A program made the position numbers and the translations under genes. DNA of 64,000 nt from NCBI RefSeq assembly GCF_019656315.1, contig NZ_BPLU01000019.1:186001-250000 (forward strand), given 5' to 3'. The notes beneath the pieces are model-generated. The model ran no database searches. It was not told the origin of the DNA and worked only from the letters and a program-made list of their open reading frames with translations. The stretch is from Flavobacterium sp. UMI-01 (lineage in GTDB: Bacteria; Bacteroidota; Bacteroidia; Flavobacteriales; Flavobacteriaceae). Below are positions 18,563 through 26,617 of the stretch, one piece after another (the first letter of the stretch is position 1; each line of letters starts with the position of its first letter).

Positions 18563-18592
18563 GGTCTTCTGGAAATTAACTTCCAGAAGACC
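18563..18592. terminator. Bidirectional intrinsic terminator
   Basis: A perfect 12-bp stem GGTCTTCTGGAA / TTCCAGAAGACC with a 6-nt loop, between the converging DUF1761 and pterin dehydratase genes, with A/T-rich flanks on both sides. Confidence 0.87.
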
Positions 18593-18596
18593 AATT

Positions 18597-18875
18597 TTAT
18601 CCTAATAAATTAATCATTTTGGCTAAGTTAAAATCTTTATCCGTTAGCCCGTTTGCATCATGTGTGGACAATCTCAAATGGACTTTATTATACACATTAA
18701 AAACTTCAGGATGATGATTTACTTTTTCTGCCAGTAATCCTACTTGAACAATAAAAGCAAGCGCTTCATTAAAATTCTTAAATACAAAATCCTTAACTAT
18801 TCCGTTAGTATCATATTTCCAATCTTTTAAATTTGCTAATTGTGATTGAGCGGTGGTTTCGTTATACGTAGTCAT
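18597..18875 (-). CDS. phhB: 4a-hydroxytetrahydrobiopterin dehydratase (PCD/DCoH)
   Basis: This 92-residue protein has the usual PCD length. The active-site motif is clear: EKVNHHPEVFNVYNKVHLRLSTHDANGLTDKDFNLA (about 50-85), with the His-His-Pro, the aromatic Tyr, a second His and a terminal Asp. The enzyme regenerates the pterin cofactor of aromatic amino acid hydroxylases, and in bacteria it may also serve folate or molybdopterin metabolism. No phenylalanine hydroxylase gene is in the window, so its partner is elsewhere. Confidence 0.93.
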   Translation of the reverse strand: MTTYNETTAQSQLANLKDWKYDTNGIVKDFVFKNFNEALAFIVQVGLLAEKVNHHPEVFNVYNKVHLRLSTHDANGLTDKDFNLAKMINLLG

Positions 18876-18975
18876 ATCTTTTTTTTTATCTATAAAATTA
18901 GTTAAAATTAAACGATTACGTAACTATATTAACTTTTAATAGTACTTTAGACCTCTACAAATTAGGGACATCATC

Positions 18976-20124
18976 TTGAAATCAAATCTGACTTTTCACA
19001 TTTATTCCTCAACAAAAAATATTCCTGTTGAATGGGACACTGTGGCATCCCATAACCTTTTTTTAAGCAAAGATTATTTGACCGTTCTTGATAAAGCCGC
19101 ACCTATCAATATGAAATGTTATTTTATAGGAATTTTTAAAAACCAAGATTTAGTTGGCGTTTCATTGGCACAATACATTAATTTGACCGAAGTAAATTCA
19201 CTCGGCGAACGAGATCATTGTTTTAAAACGCTATTAAAAAATTTTATTTTTAAAAGACTCATTTCAAATGTTTTAATCATTGGAAACAATATGCTTACTG
19301 GGCAAAATTGCTTTCAATTTAGTTCCAAAATAAGCCCATCCGAAGGAATCACCCAACTTAATCAAGCTGCAATTGCCTTAAAATCACAGTTGAAAAAAGA
19401 AAATAAAAAAATTCACCTCACGGTGTTTAAAGATTTCTTGTTAGCCAATGCTTCCCTTTTTGATCAACCTACCTTCAATTCCTATTATCGCTTCAATACG
19501 CAACCTAATATGATATTTGAAATAAAATCTTCTTGGCACACCATTAACGATTATATAGGTGACCTAACCAAAAAATACCGGGACCAATACAAACGCGCCC
19601 AGAAAAAATCAGATGGAATTACTAAAAGAAAACTGTCACTTACTGAAATTGAACATTATCATCAACGCATCTATCAATTGTATCACCATGTAGCGCGTAA
19701 TGCTCCATTCAACACTTTTTATTTGTCCGAAAATCATTTTGAAACATTTAAATCTCAATTAAAAGAACAATTTTTATTTTACGGCTATTTTCTTGAAGAA
19801 GAGTTAATAGGTTTCAACACATTGATTAAAAACCACGAAGATTTTGATACCTATTTCTTGGGATATGATGAAAGTTTTCAAAAGGAGAAAATGCTATACC
19901 TAAACATGTTGTATGACATGATAGGCTACTCCATCAAGAAAAAATTCAAAAGAATCATTTTTGCTCGTACAGCACTCGAAATTAAAAGTTCAGTAGGCGC
20001 AACTCCAGTAGAAATGTTTGGATTAATCAAACATGAAAATTACTTTTTAAATTTACTTATGGCTAAAAGTTTTGCATACTTTGAACCCAAAACAATTTGG
20101 CAACAACGCAAGCCATTTAAATAA
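18976..20124 (+). CDS. GNAT/FemAB-like acyltransferase domain protein
   Basis: This 382-residue protein has the general layout of FemAB/BioF2-type double-GNAT proteins. The first half is a divergent GNAT fold, and the second contains YIGDLTKKYRDQYKRAQKK (about 197-212) and FLFYGYFLEEELIGFNTLI...DTYFLGYDESFQKEKMLYLNMLYDMIGYSIKKKFKRIIFARTA (about 268-340). Family members attach amino acids or acyl groups to cell-wall or lipid acceptors, and the acceptor here is unknown. The first in-frame start is TTG at 18976, and the first ATG is 45 codons later and would remove the start of the fold, so TTG is preferred. It converges on the lipid kinase gene with a 1-bp gap. Confidence 0.65.
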   Translation: MKSNLTFHIYSSTKNIPVEWDTVASHNLFLSKDYLTVLDKAAPINMKCYFIGIFKNQDLVGVSLAQYINLTEVNSLGERDHCFKTLLKNFIFKRLISNVLIIGNNMLTGQNCFQFSSKISPSEGITQLNQAAIALKSQLKKENKKIHLTVFKDFLLANASLFDQPTFNSYYRFNTQPNMIFEIKSSWHTINDYIGDLTKKYRDQYKRAQKKSDGITKRKLSLTEIEHYHQRIYQLYHHVARNAPFNTFYLSENHFETFKSQLKEQFLFYGYFLEEELIGFNTLIKNHEDFDTYFLGYDESFQKEKMLYLNMLYDMIGYSIKKKFKRIIFARTALEIKSSVGATPVEMFGLIKHENYFLNLLMAKSFAYFEPKTIWQQRKPFK

Positions 20125-20125
20125 A

Positions 20126-20995
20126 TTATGCAATTGCCACTTTCATTTTCTCCGTAGAAATAGAAATTTCTAAATCCGTTAATTCTCCCACATATTCCCC
20201 ATCGATTTGAAAACTATACGGCTTGTCAATTTGTATCTGAGCCGCATCTGTGGAAATGATTTCCACATCACTATAATTTAAAGGCATATTTCCTAAAACT
20301 ATTTTAGTAAAAACGGTTAAATTGAGATTTTTCAAAACAACTAATTCAAATTTTCCGTCATTAATAACTCCCAGCGGATTGATAACTACACCCGTACCAT
20401 ATTTTTGAGCATTAGCAATCACTATCATCTTGGCATCGCACTCTAAATGATGTGTCTTTGAACTAATTTTTGCTTTAAACTTTCCTTTTGAATGCCATAA
20501 AGTATTTATAATTTGTAAGGCGTAACCCCATTTCCCATGAATTTTACTGGCTTTGTAATTTTTTATCAGCAAGGCATTGAGTCCAATATCGCTCAAATGG
20601 AGGCTTTTTTTACCGTTAATAACCACCATGTCAATTTCGACAAACTGGTCACTAAAAGCAATTTGAATGTTTTCTTCTAATGTTTTCAGCAAATCCAATT
20701 CTACTGCCAATCCATTGGCTGAGCCAACAGGTAAAATTCCAAATAAAACATTTTCATTAGCCATTGCTTCGCCTACCATTTTGATGGTACCGTCACCCCC
20801 TGCAACAATAATTCGTTCGGGTTTGTGTTCTTTATATAACGCTATTATTTTAGCCTTATCGTCAGTTCCTGTGGTTTTGTAAACTACAATGTGATTTTCC
20901 TTTGACTTAGCAAAATCTGTTACTGCTTCAATAAATTGTTCTTTATCAACACCTCCAGAAACCGGATTTACAACCATTAAAACATACTTTTTCAC
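20126..20995 (-). CDS. Diacylglycerol/sphingolipid kinase-family lipid kinase (YegS/DgkB type)
   Basis: This 289-residue protein has the DAGK catalytic domain: VNPVSGGVDKEQF (residues 9-21), the nucleotide-binding GGDGTIKMVGEAM near 82, and LPVGSANGLA near 103. A beta-sandwich half follows with GVINDGKFELVVLKN and FQIDGEYVGE near the end. These enzymes phosphorylate diacylglycerol or related lipids at the membrane. The gene is divergent from an App1-like phosphatase gene, with only about 64 bp between the start codons, so lipid phosphorylation and dephosphorylation may be linked. The substrate is not determinable. Confidence 0.88.
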   Translation of the reverse strand: MKKYVLMVVNPVSGGVDKEQFIEAVTDFAKSKENHIVVYKTTGTDDKAKIIALYKEHKPERIIVAGGDGTIKMVGEAMANENVLFGILPVGSANGLAVELDLLKTLEENIQIAFSDQFVEIDMVVINGKKSLHLSDIGLNALLIKNYKASKIHGKWGYALQIINTLWHSKGKFKAKISSKTHHLECDAKMIVIANAQKYGTGVVINPLGVINDGKFELVVLKNLNLTVFTKIVLGNMPLNYSDVEIISTDAAQIQIDKPYSFQIDGEYVGELTDLEISISTEKMKVAIA

Positions 20996-21059
20996 TATTT
21001 CTATACTATAATTGCTTAAAAATAACTAAATTTCATTGTACTTCAAAATATTCCTAATT

Positions 21060-22028
21060 ATGAAGCCTATTTTAAAATTATACCGTGGTTACGCTAACGA
21101 ACAAGAATTGATTGTTATGGGACACGTTTTTAAACCTACTAACAAAAAAGATTATGACTTTTTATCTAAAAAGTTTAAAAACGCAAAGGCAACCATCAAC
21201 ATGTTTCGCATCAAAACACAAGCAAATGCTGATGTATATCTTGAGCACAACAATACCAAAATTCATACCAAAACATTGAATGACGGCTACTTTAAATTTT
21301 GCATTCCTTTGATGGAAAATGAATATGGCTGGATCGACTATAAAGTAAGTATCATTTATAAAAATCAAAAAATAGAAAGTCATGAAAGTTACAACCGTCC
21401 TAAACAAGGTGACTTAGGTATCATCTCAGATATTGACGACACTTTTTTGGTGTCCTATACTAAAAATCCAATAAAAAAAATCTACCACCTCCTCTTTAAA
21501 AACGTAACTAGCAGACAAATTTTCGAAGATGTAGTATTGCATTACCAAGCCCTAAGCCAAGCGGGTAGAGAAAACCAAAAAGAGCGCAATACTTTTTTTT
21601 ATGTCTCTAGTAGTGAATGGAATCTTTACCGTTTTATTATTAAGTTTACTGAAATCCATCAACTCCCAAAAGCAGTGTTGTTACTAAAAGACATTAAAAC
21701 TAATTTGAGACAGTTTTTCTGGTCATTAAATCCTGAAAAACACAACCATAAATTTGAGAAAATAAAACACATTTTAGAATTTTATCCTCACTTGCAATAT
21801 GTTCTATTAGGTGATGATACGCAGGAAGATGCTTTTTTATATGAAGCAATTTGCAAAATTTTTCCCTTGAGTGTACGTGCCGTTTACATCAGACAGACTG
21901 GACGTTCTCCAAAAAATGAGGTTATTAAAGCTATTGAAAATATTATGACTCTAGATGTTGCGGCGTACTATTTTGAACACAGTTCTCAAGCGATTGAACA
22001 TTCAAAGGCAATAGGGATTATCGATTAA
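21060..22028 (+). CDS. App1-family (DUF2183) phosphatidate phosphatase-like protein
   Basis: From the ATG at 21060 this is a 322-residue protein. A TTG at 21036 could add eight residues, but MKPILKLYRGYANEQELIVMGHVF is the better start. The N-terminal half is a beta-rich domain. The C-terminal half is the App1 HAD-like domain, with the catalytic GIISDIDDTFLVSYTKN (DxDxT, about 125), FFYVSSSEWNLY near 180, LKDI near 213, and the end motif LLGDDTQEDAFLYEAICKIFP. Yeast App1 dephosphorylates phosphatidic acid. It is paired divergently with a lipid kinase. Confidence 0.85.
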   Translation: MKPILKLYRGYANEQELIVMGHVFKPTNKKDYDFLSKKFKNAKATINMFRIKTQANADVYLEHNNTKIHTKTLNDGYFKFCIPLMENEYGWIDYKVSIIYKNQKIESHESYNRPKQGDLGIISDIDDTFLVSYTKNPIKKIYHLLFKNVTSRQIFEDVVLHYQALSQAGRENQKERNTFFYVSSSEWNLYRFIIKFTEIHQLPKAVLLLKDIKTNLRQFFWSLNPEKHNHKFEKIKHILEFYPHLQYVLLGDDTQEDAFLYEAICKIFPLSVRAVYIRQTGRSPKNEVIKAIENIMTLDVAAYYFEHSSQAIEHSKAIGIID

Positions 22029-22064
22029 GCAATAGCCCAGATGGCAATGAAAATCCTTTTATGA

Positions 22065-22142
22065 AAAACACTAGTTTTTTTTGCGCTTGTGGCAGAGCGA
22101 CCAACGGAAGCTCCTGCCACAAGCTAGCAAAAAAAGTGTTTT
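22065..22142. repeat. Long interrupted palindrome between convergent genes (terminator or dispersed intergenic repeat)
   Basis: AAAACACT (22065-22072) pairs with AGTGTTTT (22135-22142), a T8 run pairs with an A7 run, and the core CTTGTGGCAG (22086-22095) pairs with CTGCCACAAG (22114-22123). The loop contains AGCGACCAACGGAAGCT, which itself starts and ends with AGC/GCT. The core is far more GC-rich than the surroundings. It probably terminates both flanking genes, and its make-up resembles dispersed intergenic palindromes of Flavobacterium genomes. Confidence 0.7.
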
Positions 22143-22174
22143 GAGTAAAAGATTGAAATGAACAGCTGGAATAG

Positions 22175-24082
22175 CTACAAATTATCAATCTCTTCTTGAA
22201 CAATTTCCCAATCCAATAACAATTGGTCTAATTCTTCTTTTTTCTTGTTATAAGCTTTAAAGAAAGAGGCATCTTCGATATGCTTGTCATAATTAGACAT
22301 TAACATTTTGTCGTCGTGTTGAATATCTATTTCAAGTTGTTTGATTTGACTTTCAATTTTGCTCAACTTATTATGGAGTGCTTTGTTTTTCTTTTGGTCC
22401 TCGTAAGAAGTCTTTTTACTTTCTTTTGGCGCTATTGTTTTTTGAACCTCTTTTTTCTCAACTTCACGCATGTTTTCGAGATTGCGTTGTTCCAAGAAGA
22501 AATTGATGTCCCCTAAATATTCTTTGATTTTTTGGTCTTTGAATTCATAAACGATATTTGACATTCCTTGTAAAAAATCACGGTCATGCGAAACTAAAAG
22601 GAGTGTTCCTCCAAATTTTTGCAAGGCTGCCTTCAATACATTCTTGGATTTGATATCCAAATGATTGGTAGGTTCGTCCATTAACAAAACATTGATGGGT
22701 TGCAAAAGCAATTTGCACAAGGCCAAACGATTGCGTTCTCCCCCTGAAAGTACTTTGACTTTTTTCTCCACATCGTCACCCCTAAACAGAAATGAACCCA
22801 ACATATCTCGAACTTTACTTCTGTTGGTATCAGTTGCGGCCTCTTCCATCGTTTGAAGTAAGGTGAGTTCGCCATCTAGATATTCGGCTTGATTTTGAGC
22901 AAAATAACCTAACTGCACATTGTGACCTAATTTTATATTGCCTTCGTATTCAAATTCATTAACAATTGCTTTGATAAAGGTGGATTTTCCTTGACCATTT
23001 TGTCCTACAAAAGCTATTTTACTTCCTCTTTCTACAAGTAAATTAATATCTTTCAAGATGGTTTTATCGCCATAGCTTTTAGTCACTTTCTCGGCTTCAA
23101 TTACCACTCTTCCTGGTTCTTTAGACACAGGAAAGGATATATTCATAACTGAGTTGTCGTCTTCATCTACCTCGATGCGTTCTACCTTATCCAGTTTTTT
23201 TATAAGAGATTGCGCCATCGAAGCTTTAGAAGCTTTAGCACGGAATTTTTCAATGAGTTTTTCTGTTTCTTCAATTTTCTTGGCTTGATTTTTTTGAGTA
23301 GCCAATTGTTTTTCCCTTATCTCATGACGTAATTCTAAATATTGTGAGTAAGGTTTATTAAAATCATAGGCTTTTCCAAGTGAAATTTCTATTGTTCGAT
23401 TGGTTACATTATCCAAGAACATTTTATCATGCGATACTATAACCACTACTCCTGGATAATTTCGTAAAAAATTCTCTAACCAAATGATACTTTCAATATC
23501 TAAGTGGTTAGTAGGCTCATCTAACAGCAGTACATCATTAGATTGCAACAATAATTTAGCTAATTCAATTCGCATTCGCCAGCCTCCTGAGAACGTTTCT
23601 GTTTGGTTGTCAAAAACCTCCCTTTTGAAACCAAGACCCAAAAGAATTTTTTCGGTATCACCGACATAATTGTAACCTCCTAAAAGTTCAAAACGATGGG
23701 TGTAATCCGATAAATCTTCGATTATTTGACTGTAGGCTTCACTCTCATAATCGGTACGTGTTACGAGTTGATGATTGATTTCTTCTAATTTTTTTTCGAC
23801 AATTTTTATTTCAGTAAATGCCTCATAAGCTTCTTCAAGCACCGTACGCCCACGTTCAAAATCGATGTCTTGACGCAAGAATCCTAAACGGATATCTTTT
23901 TCTTGAGAAATAACCCCTGAATCAGGTTTAAAATCTCCTGCGAGCATTTTGAGCATGGTTGATTTTCCAGCACCATTCTTTCCTACAAGACCTACTCTGT
24001 CTCCAGCTCCTAATCTAAAAGTTACTTCTTCAAATAAATAGGTACCCCCGAATGAAACGGATAAATTGTGAATATTTAGCAT
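22175..24082 (-). CDS. ABC-F family ATPase
   Basis: This 635-residue soluble protein has two ABC ATPase domains and no membrane segments. Domain 1 has Walker A GLVGKNGAGKST (about 35), signature ETFSGGWRMRIELAK and Walker B VLLLDEPTNHLD. Domain 2 has Walker A FVGQNGQGKST, signature VLSGGERNRLALCK and VLLMDEPTNHLD. A linker of about 80 residues (KNQAKKIEETEKLIEKFRAKASKA) joins the domains, and a C-terminal coiled coil (about 540-635, HNKLSKIESQIKQLEIDIQHDDK) resembles that of Uup/YdiF. ABC-F proteins act on the ribosome or on DNA-related processes rather than in transport. The housekeeping-like sequence gives no sign of a resistance determinant. Confidence 0.92.
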   Translation of the reverse strand: MLNIHNLSVSFGGTYLFEEVTFRLGAGDRVGLVGKNGAGKSTMLKMLAGDFKPDSGVISQEKDIRLGFLRQDIDFERGRTVLEEAYEAFTEIKIVEKKLEEINHQLVTRTDYESEAYSQIIEDLSDYTHRFELLGGYNYVGDTEKILLGLGFKREVFDNQTETFSGGWRMRIELAKLLLQSNDVLLLDEPTNHLDIESIIWLENFLRNYPGVVVIVSHDKMFLDNVTNRTIEISLGKAYDFNKPYSQYLELRHEIREKQLATQKNQAKKIEETEKLIEKFRAKASKASMAQSLIKKLDKVERIEVDEDDNSVMNISFPVSKEPGRVVIEAEKVTKSYGDKTILKDINLLVERGSKIAFVGQNGQGKSTFIKAIVNEFEYEGNIKLGHNVQLGYFAQNQAEYLDGELTLLQTMEEAATDTNRSKVRDMLGSFLFRGDDVEKKVKVLSGGERNRLALCKLLLQPINVLLMDEPTNHLDIKSKNVLKAALQKFGGTLLLVSHDRDFLQGMSNIVYEFKDQKIKEYLGDINFFLEQRNLENMREVEKKEVQKTIAPKESKKTSYEDQKKNKALHNKLSKIESQIKQLEIDIQHDDKMLMSNYDKHIEDASFFKAYNKKKEELDQLLLDWEIVQEEIDNL

Positions 24083-24123
24083 ATTTTGTGACTAAAGTTA
24101 CTAAGGCAACACCACTAAAAGTG

Positions 24124-24131
24124 TACCTTTG
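24124..24131 (+). promoter_or_regulatory. Bacteroidetes -7 element for the DUF983 gene
   Basis: TACCTTTG matches TAnnTTTG and lies 17 bp before the ATG. No good -33 TTTG was found at the usual distance. Confidence 0.45.
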
Positions 24132-24147
24132 TTTAAAATTTTTGCAA

Positions 24148-24537
24148 ATGTTAAAAAAAGGATCCAAACTAAATAGTATTTTAACAGGAAGTTGTCCAAA
24201 ATGCCAAAATGAAAGCATGTATGTGAACAAAAACCCGTATCATATTACTTCTATCCTTAAAATGAACGAAACTTGTAGTCATTGTGGTTTGCGTTACCAA
24301 ATTGAACCATCATTTTTTTACGGTGCTATGTATGTAAGTTACGGTTTAAATGTTGCCATTGGTATTGCTGCTTTTATAGTTTCATTTATCTTTTTAAAAA
24401 GCAGTTTAGAAACATCTTTTATAGCTATCATTACGACTTTGATTATCTTATTCCCTTTTGTACTTAGATGGTCGAGAAACATTTACATTAATATGTTTAT
24501 TTCCTACGAACCTCCTGGTAAGAATAACAAACCATAA
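24148..24537 (+). CDS. DUF983-family zinc-ribbon membrane protein
   Basis: This 129-residue protein starts with a cytoplasmic zinc-ribbon-like part (GSCPKCQNESMY and CSHCGLRYQIEPSFFYGAMYVSYG, four Cys in two CxxC pairs), followed by two hydrophobic segments (about 65-85 and 90-110). This is the DUF983 layout, and the function is unknown. The in-frame start at 24052 would add 32 residues overlapping the neighbouring gene, and the ATG at 24148 follows a -7 promoter element. Its stop is directly adjacent to the stop of the convergent oxidoreductase gene. Confidence 0.85.
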   Translation: MLKKGSKLNSILTGSCPKCQNESMYVNKNPYHITSILKMNETCSHCGLRYQIEPSFFYGAMYVSYGLNVAIGIAAFIVSFIFLKSSLETSFIAIITTLIILFPFVLRWSRNIYINMFISYEPPGKNNKP

Positions 24538-25590
24538 TTACCTAAAGTTTTTGGGCTTAATGCGATTAAAATCAACTTCTCTATCAAGTGGAATTTGGTT
24601 TTCAATTGCATTAAATAAGGCCATTGCCATTTCTGGGCCTAACATCACCCCTCGGGTTCCCAGTCCGTTTAAAAGATGAACACATTTGTATTGTGGATGT
24701 GTTCCAACTAAAGGACGTCTGTCTCTAACTGTAGGCCGTATGCCGGCAAAATGAGCTATGATTTCAAAGGGACAATTGATAATTTCTTGAATTCGTTCTA
24801 CCAATTCTATTTTACCGTCTTCGGTAGGAGTTGCTGTTTTATCTTTCCAATTATAAGTCGCCCCTACTTTAAACAATCCATCTCCAAGTGGCAATATAAA
24901 GACACTTGTATTTACAATTACGTCTAGTTCTAAGTCTGGAGCCTTTATGATAAACAACTCTCCTTTGGTTCCGTCCAAAGGCAAATGTTTAAAAAAAGGA
25001 TTTGCATGCATCCCAAAGCCTTCTGCAAAAACAATATTTTTAGCTTTAATACCTTCATAAAGAACACCATCGTCCTTAACAACCAATTCGCTATAATTGA
25101 AGCGGACATCCATAAACCAATTATTATCCTTTAAATAGGTTTGGTAAGCAGCAACCAACTTGGCTGTATCGACATAACCAGTATGCAAAACTTCACCGTA
25201 ATCAAAAGGTGAATCAATTCCGTTATATTTTTTAGTTATTAAGTTTAGTGATAAAAAAGGAGACAAATTAGGTTTATCCGATGCAGCAAACCAATTGTTT
25301 TGTTCTTCAATTGAAAAAAACTTTCTTAAAATAGGTTTTTTAAAATCAAATTGAGTGTGTAATTTTGACTCTAATCTTGAATAAAAACTTGTCATTAATT
25401 CCAATTGTTCTTTCGCATGCCAAACTTCACTAAAACGTTTTAAGATAACCGGATTATAAAGCCCTCCAGCTATTTTAGAGGAGTTTTGAGAATTATCATC
25501 CATAACCAGTACGGTTTTACCATGTAACAATGCTGTTTCCGAAAATGAAATCCCCGCTAAACCTGACCCAACAATCAAATAGTCTATCAT
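24538..25590 (-). CDS. FAD-dependent oxidoreductase (DAO family)
   Basis: This 350-residue protein has the N-terminal dinucleotide-binding motif YLIVGSGLAGISFSETAL, the FAD-contact KIAGGLYNPVILKRF near 40, and the C-terminal DAO segment HFAGIRPTVRDRRPLVGTHPQYKCVHLLNGLGTRGVMLGPEMA (about 285-330). It resembles glycine/D-amino-acid oxidases and the C-terminal domain of MnmC but lacks the MnmC methyltransferase part. The substrate is unknown. It is the last gene before the gldKLMN cluster on the same strand, with about a 90-bp gap to gldN. Confidence 0.85.
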   Translation of the reverse strand: MIDYLIVGSGLAGISFSETALLHGKTVLVMDDNSQNSSKIAGGLYNPVILKRFSEVWHAKEQLELMTSFYSRLESKLHTQFDFKKPILRKFFSIEEQNNWFAASDKPNLSPFLSLNLITKKYNGIDSPFDYGEVLHTGYVDTAKLVAAYQTYLKDNNWFMDVRFNYSELVVKDDGVLYEGIKAKNIVFAEGFGMHANPFFKHLPLDGTKGELFIIKAPDLELDVIVNTSVFILPLGDGLFKVGATYNWKDKTATPTEDGKIELVERIQEIINCPFEIIAHFAGIRPTVRDRRPLVGTHPQYKCVHLLNGLGTRGVMLGPEMAMALFNAIENQIPLDREVDFNRIKPKNFR

Positions 25591-25681
25591 AATACAAATC
25601 TTTAAAACTACCTACCACAAATAAAAAACTCTTACTAGGTAGTAAGAGTTAGTTTTAATATATCAAATCGAAAAAATTGAA

Positions 25682-26575
25682 TTAATAATTCCACATGTCT
25701 TGTTCAAAATTACGAATCTTCTCTTTAATTCTTTCAGATTCTAACAATTGTTTTTGCGCATTCTCTTTCATGTATTCTTTGATTTCACGATCGCCGTACA
25801 CATTTTCTTCTTTATAAATAACACTATTAAAACGTCTTGAATTCAAGATTTGGTCAAATGAAATGGGCATCGAAGAGTTTTTATCATTGAAAGCTTTTGC
25901 TTCGTGCAAAACATTTCGAGCAGAAGGAAAGAATATCCAAAACAATTCGATATAATCTTTCTCATCACTATTCATTGTGTACACATCAGGAGTTACAGGA
26001 CAAATACCTAACAAACGGTATTTCAATTCACTCTGACGCTTGTCAAAATACCAAAACCCTTTAATTTTATATTGCGTTACATCTTGTGCGGTTAAATCAG
26101 AACGCAAAATATATTCAGGAGAAACACGTTTCATACCTGAGTTAATTTGCTCTCTACCCGCATCAGTAGTATCTATACGAGATAGAGAAGCTTCAATATC
26201 TTTGTATGACTTTTTAGTATTGAAATAACTGTCTGAATACACTTCAGTGATCTTTCCATTTTTAATAGCTGTAGTTAAAACAGTATATAATGAACGCCTG
26301 TCAGAACCGATGTTTTCGTCTATTGGAAAATACAAAGGAAAATTTATCCTTTCGCTCAAATCAATAATCTCCCAAACTGTTTTACCCATCAGGATATCTC
26401 TATCATGAACATAACCATAAGCCAAAGGCTTATCATTATCTGATATCAATTGAGCAGCCGTTTTAAGTCCGATTTGCGATGGTGTTTTTGCATTTAGCAA
26501 GTTTGATTGGCCGTAAGACGACACAGTCAAAAGTACAGAACACATTACCAATAAAACTTTTTTTACATTCTTCAT
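25682..26575 (-). CDS. gldN: Gliding motility / type IX secretion protein GldN
   Basis: From the ATG at 26575 this 297-residue protein has a signal peptide (MKNVKKVLLVMCSVLLTVSSYGQ). An in-frame upstream start (26614) would overlap gldM's end and spoil the signal sequence. Typical GldN segments are GYVHDRDILMGKTVWEIIDLSERINFPLYFP, KGFWYFDKRQSELKYRLLGICPV and ELFWIFFPSARNVLHEAKAFND. GldN forms a periplasmic ring with the lipoprotein GldK beneath the T9SS outer-membrane machinery. It is the last gene of gldKLMN, 42 bp after gldM. Confidence 0.96.
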   Translation of the reverse strand: MKNVKKVLLVMCSVLLTVSSYGQSNLLNAKTPSQIGLKTAAQLISDNDKPLAYGYVHDRDILMGKTVWEIIDLSERINFPLYFPIDENIGSDRRSLYTVLTTAIKNGKITEVYSDSYFNTKKSYKDIEASLSRIDTTDAGREQINSGMKRVSPEYILRSDLTAQDVTQYKIKGFWYFDKRQSELKYRLLGICPVTPDVYTMNSDEKDYIELFWIFFPSARNVLHEAKAFNDKNSSMPISFDQILNSRRFNSVIYKEENVYGDREIKEYMKENAQKQLLESERIKEKIRNFEQDMWNY

Positions 26576-26617
26576 GATGTCATTATATATTTTTAACACA
26601 CTCCTTATTACCAAGCA

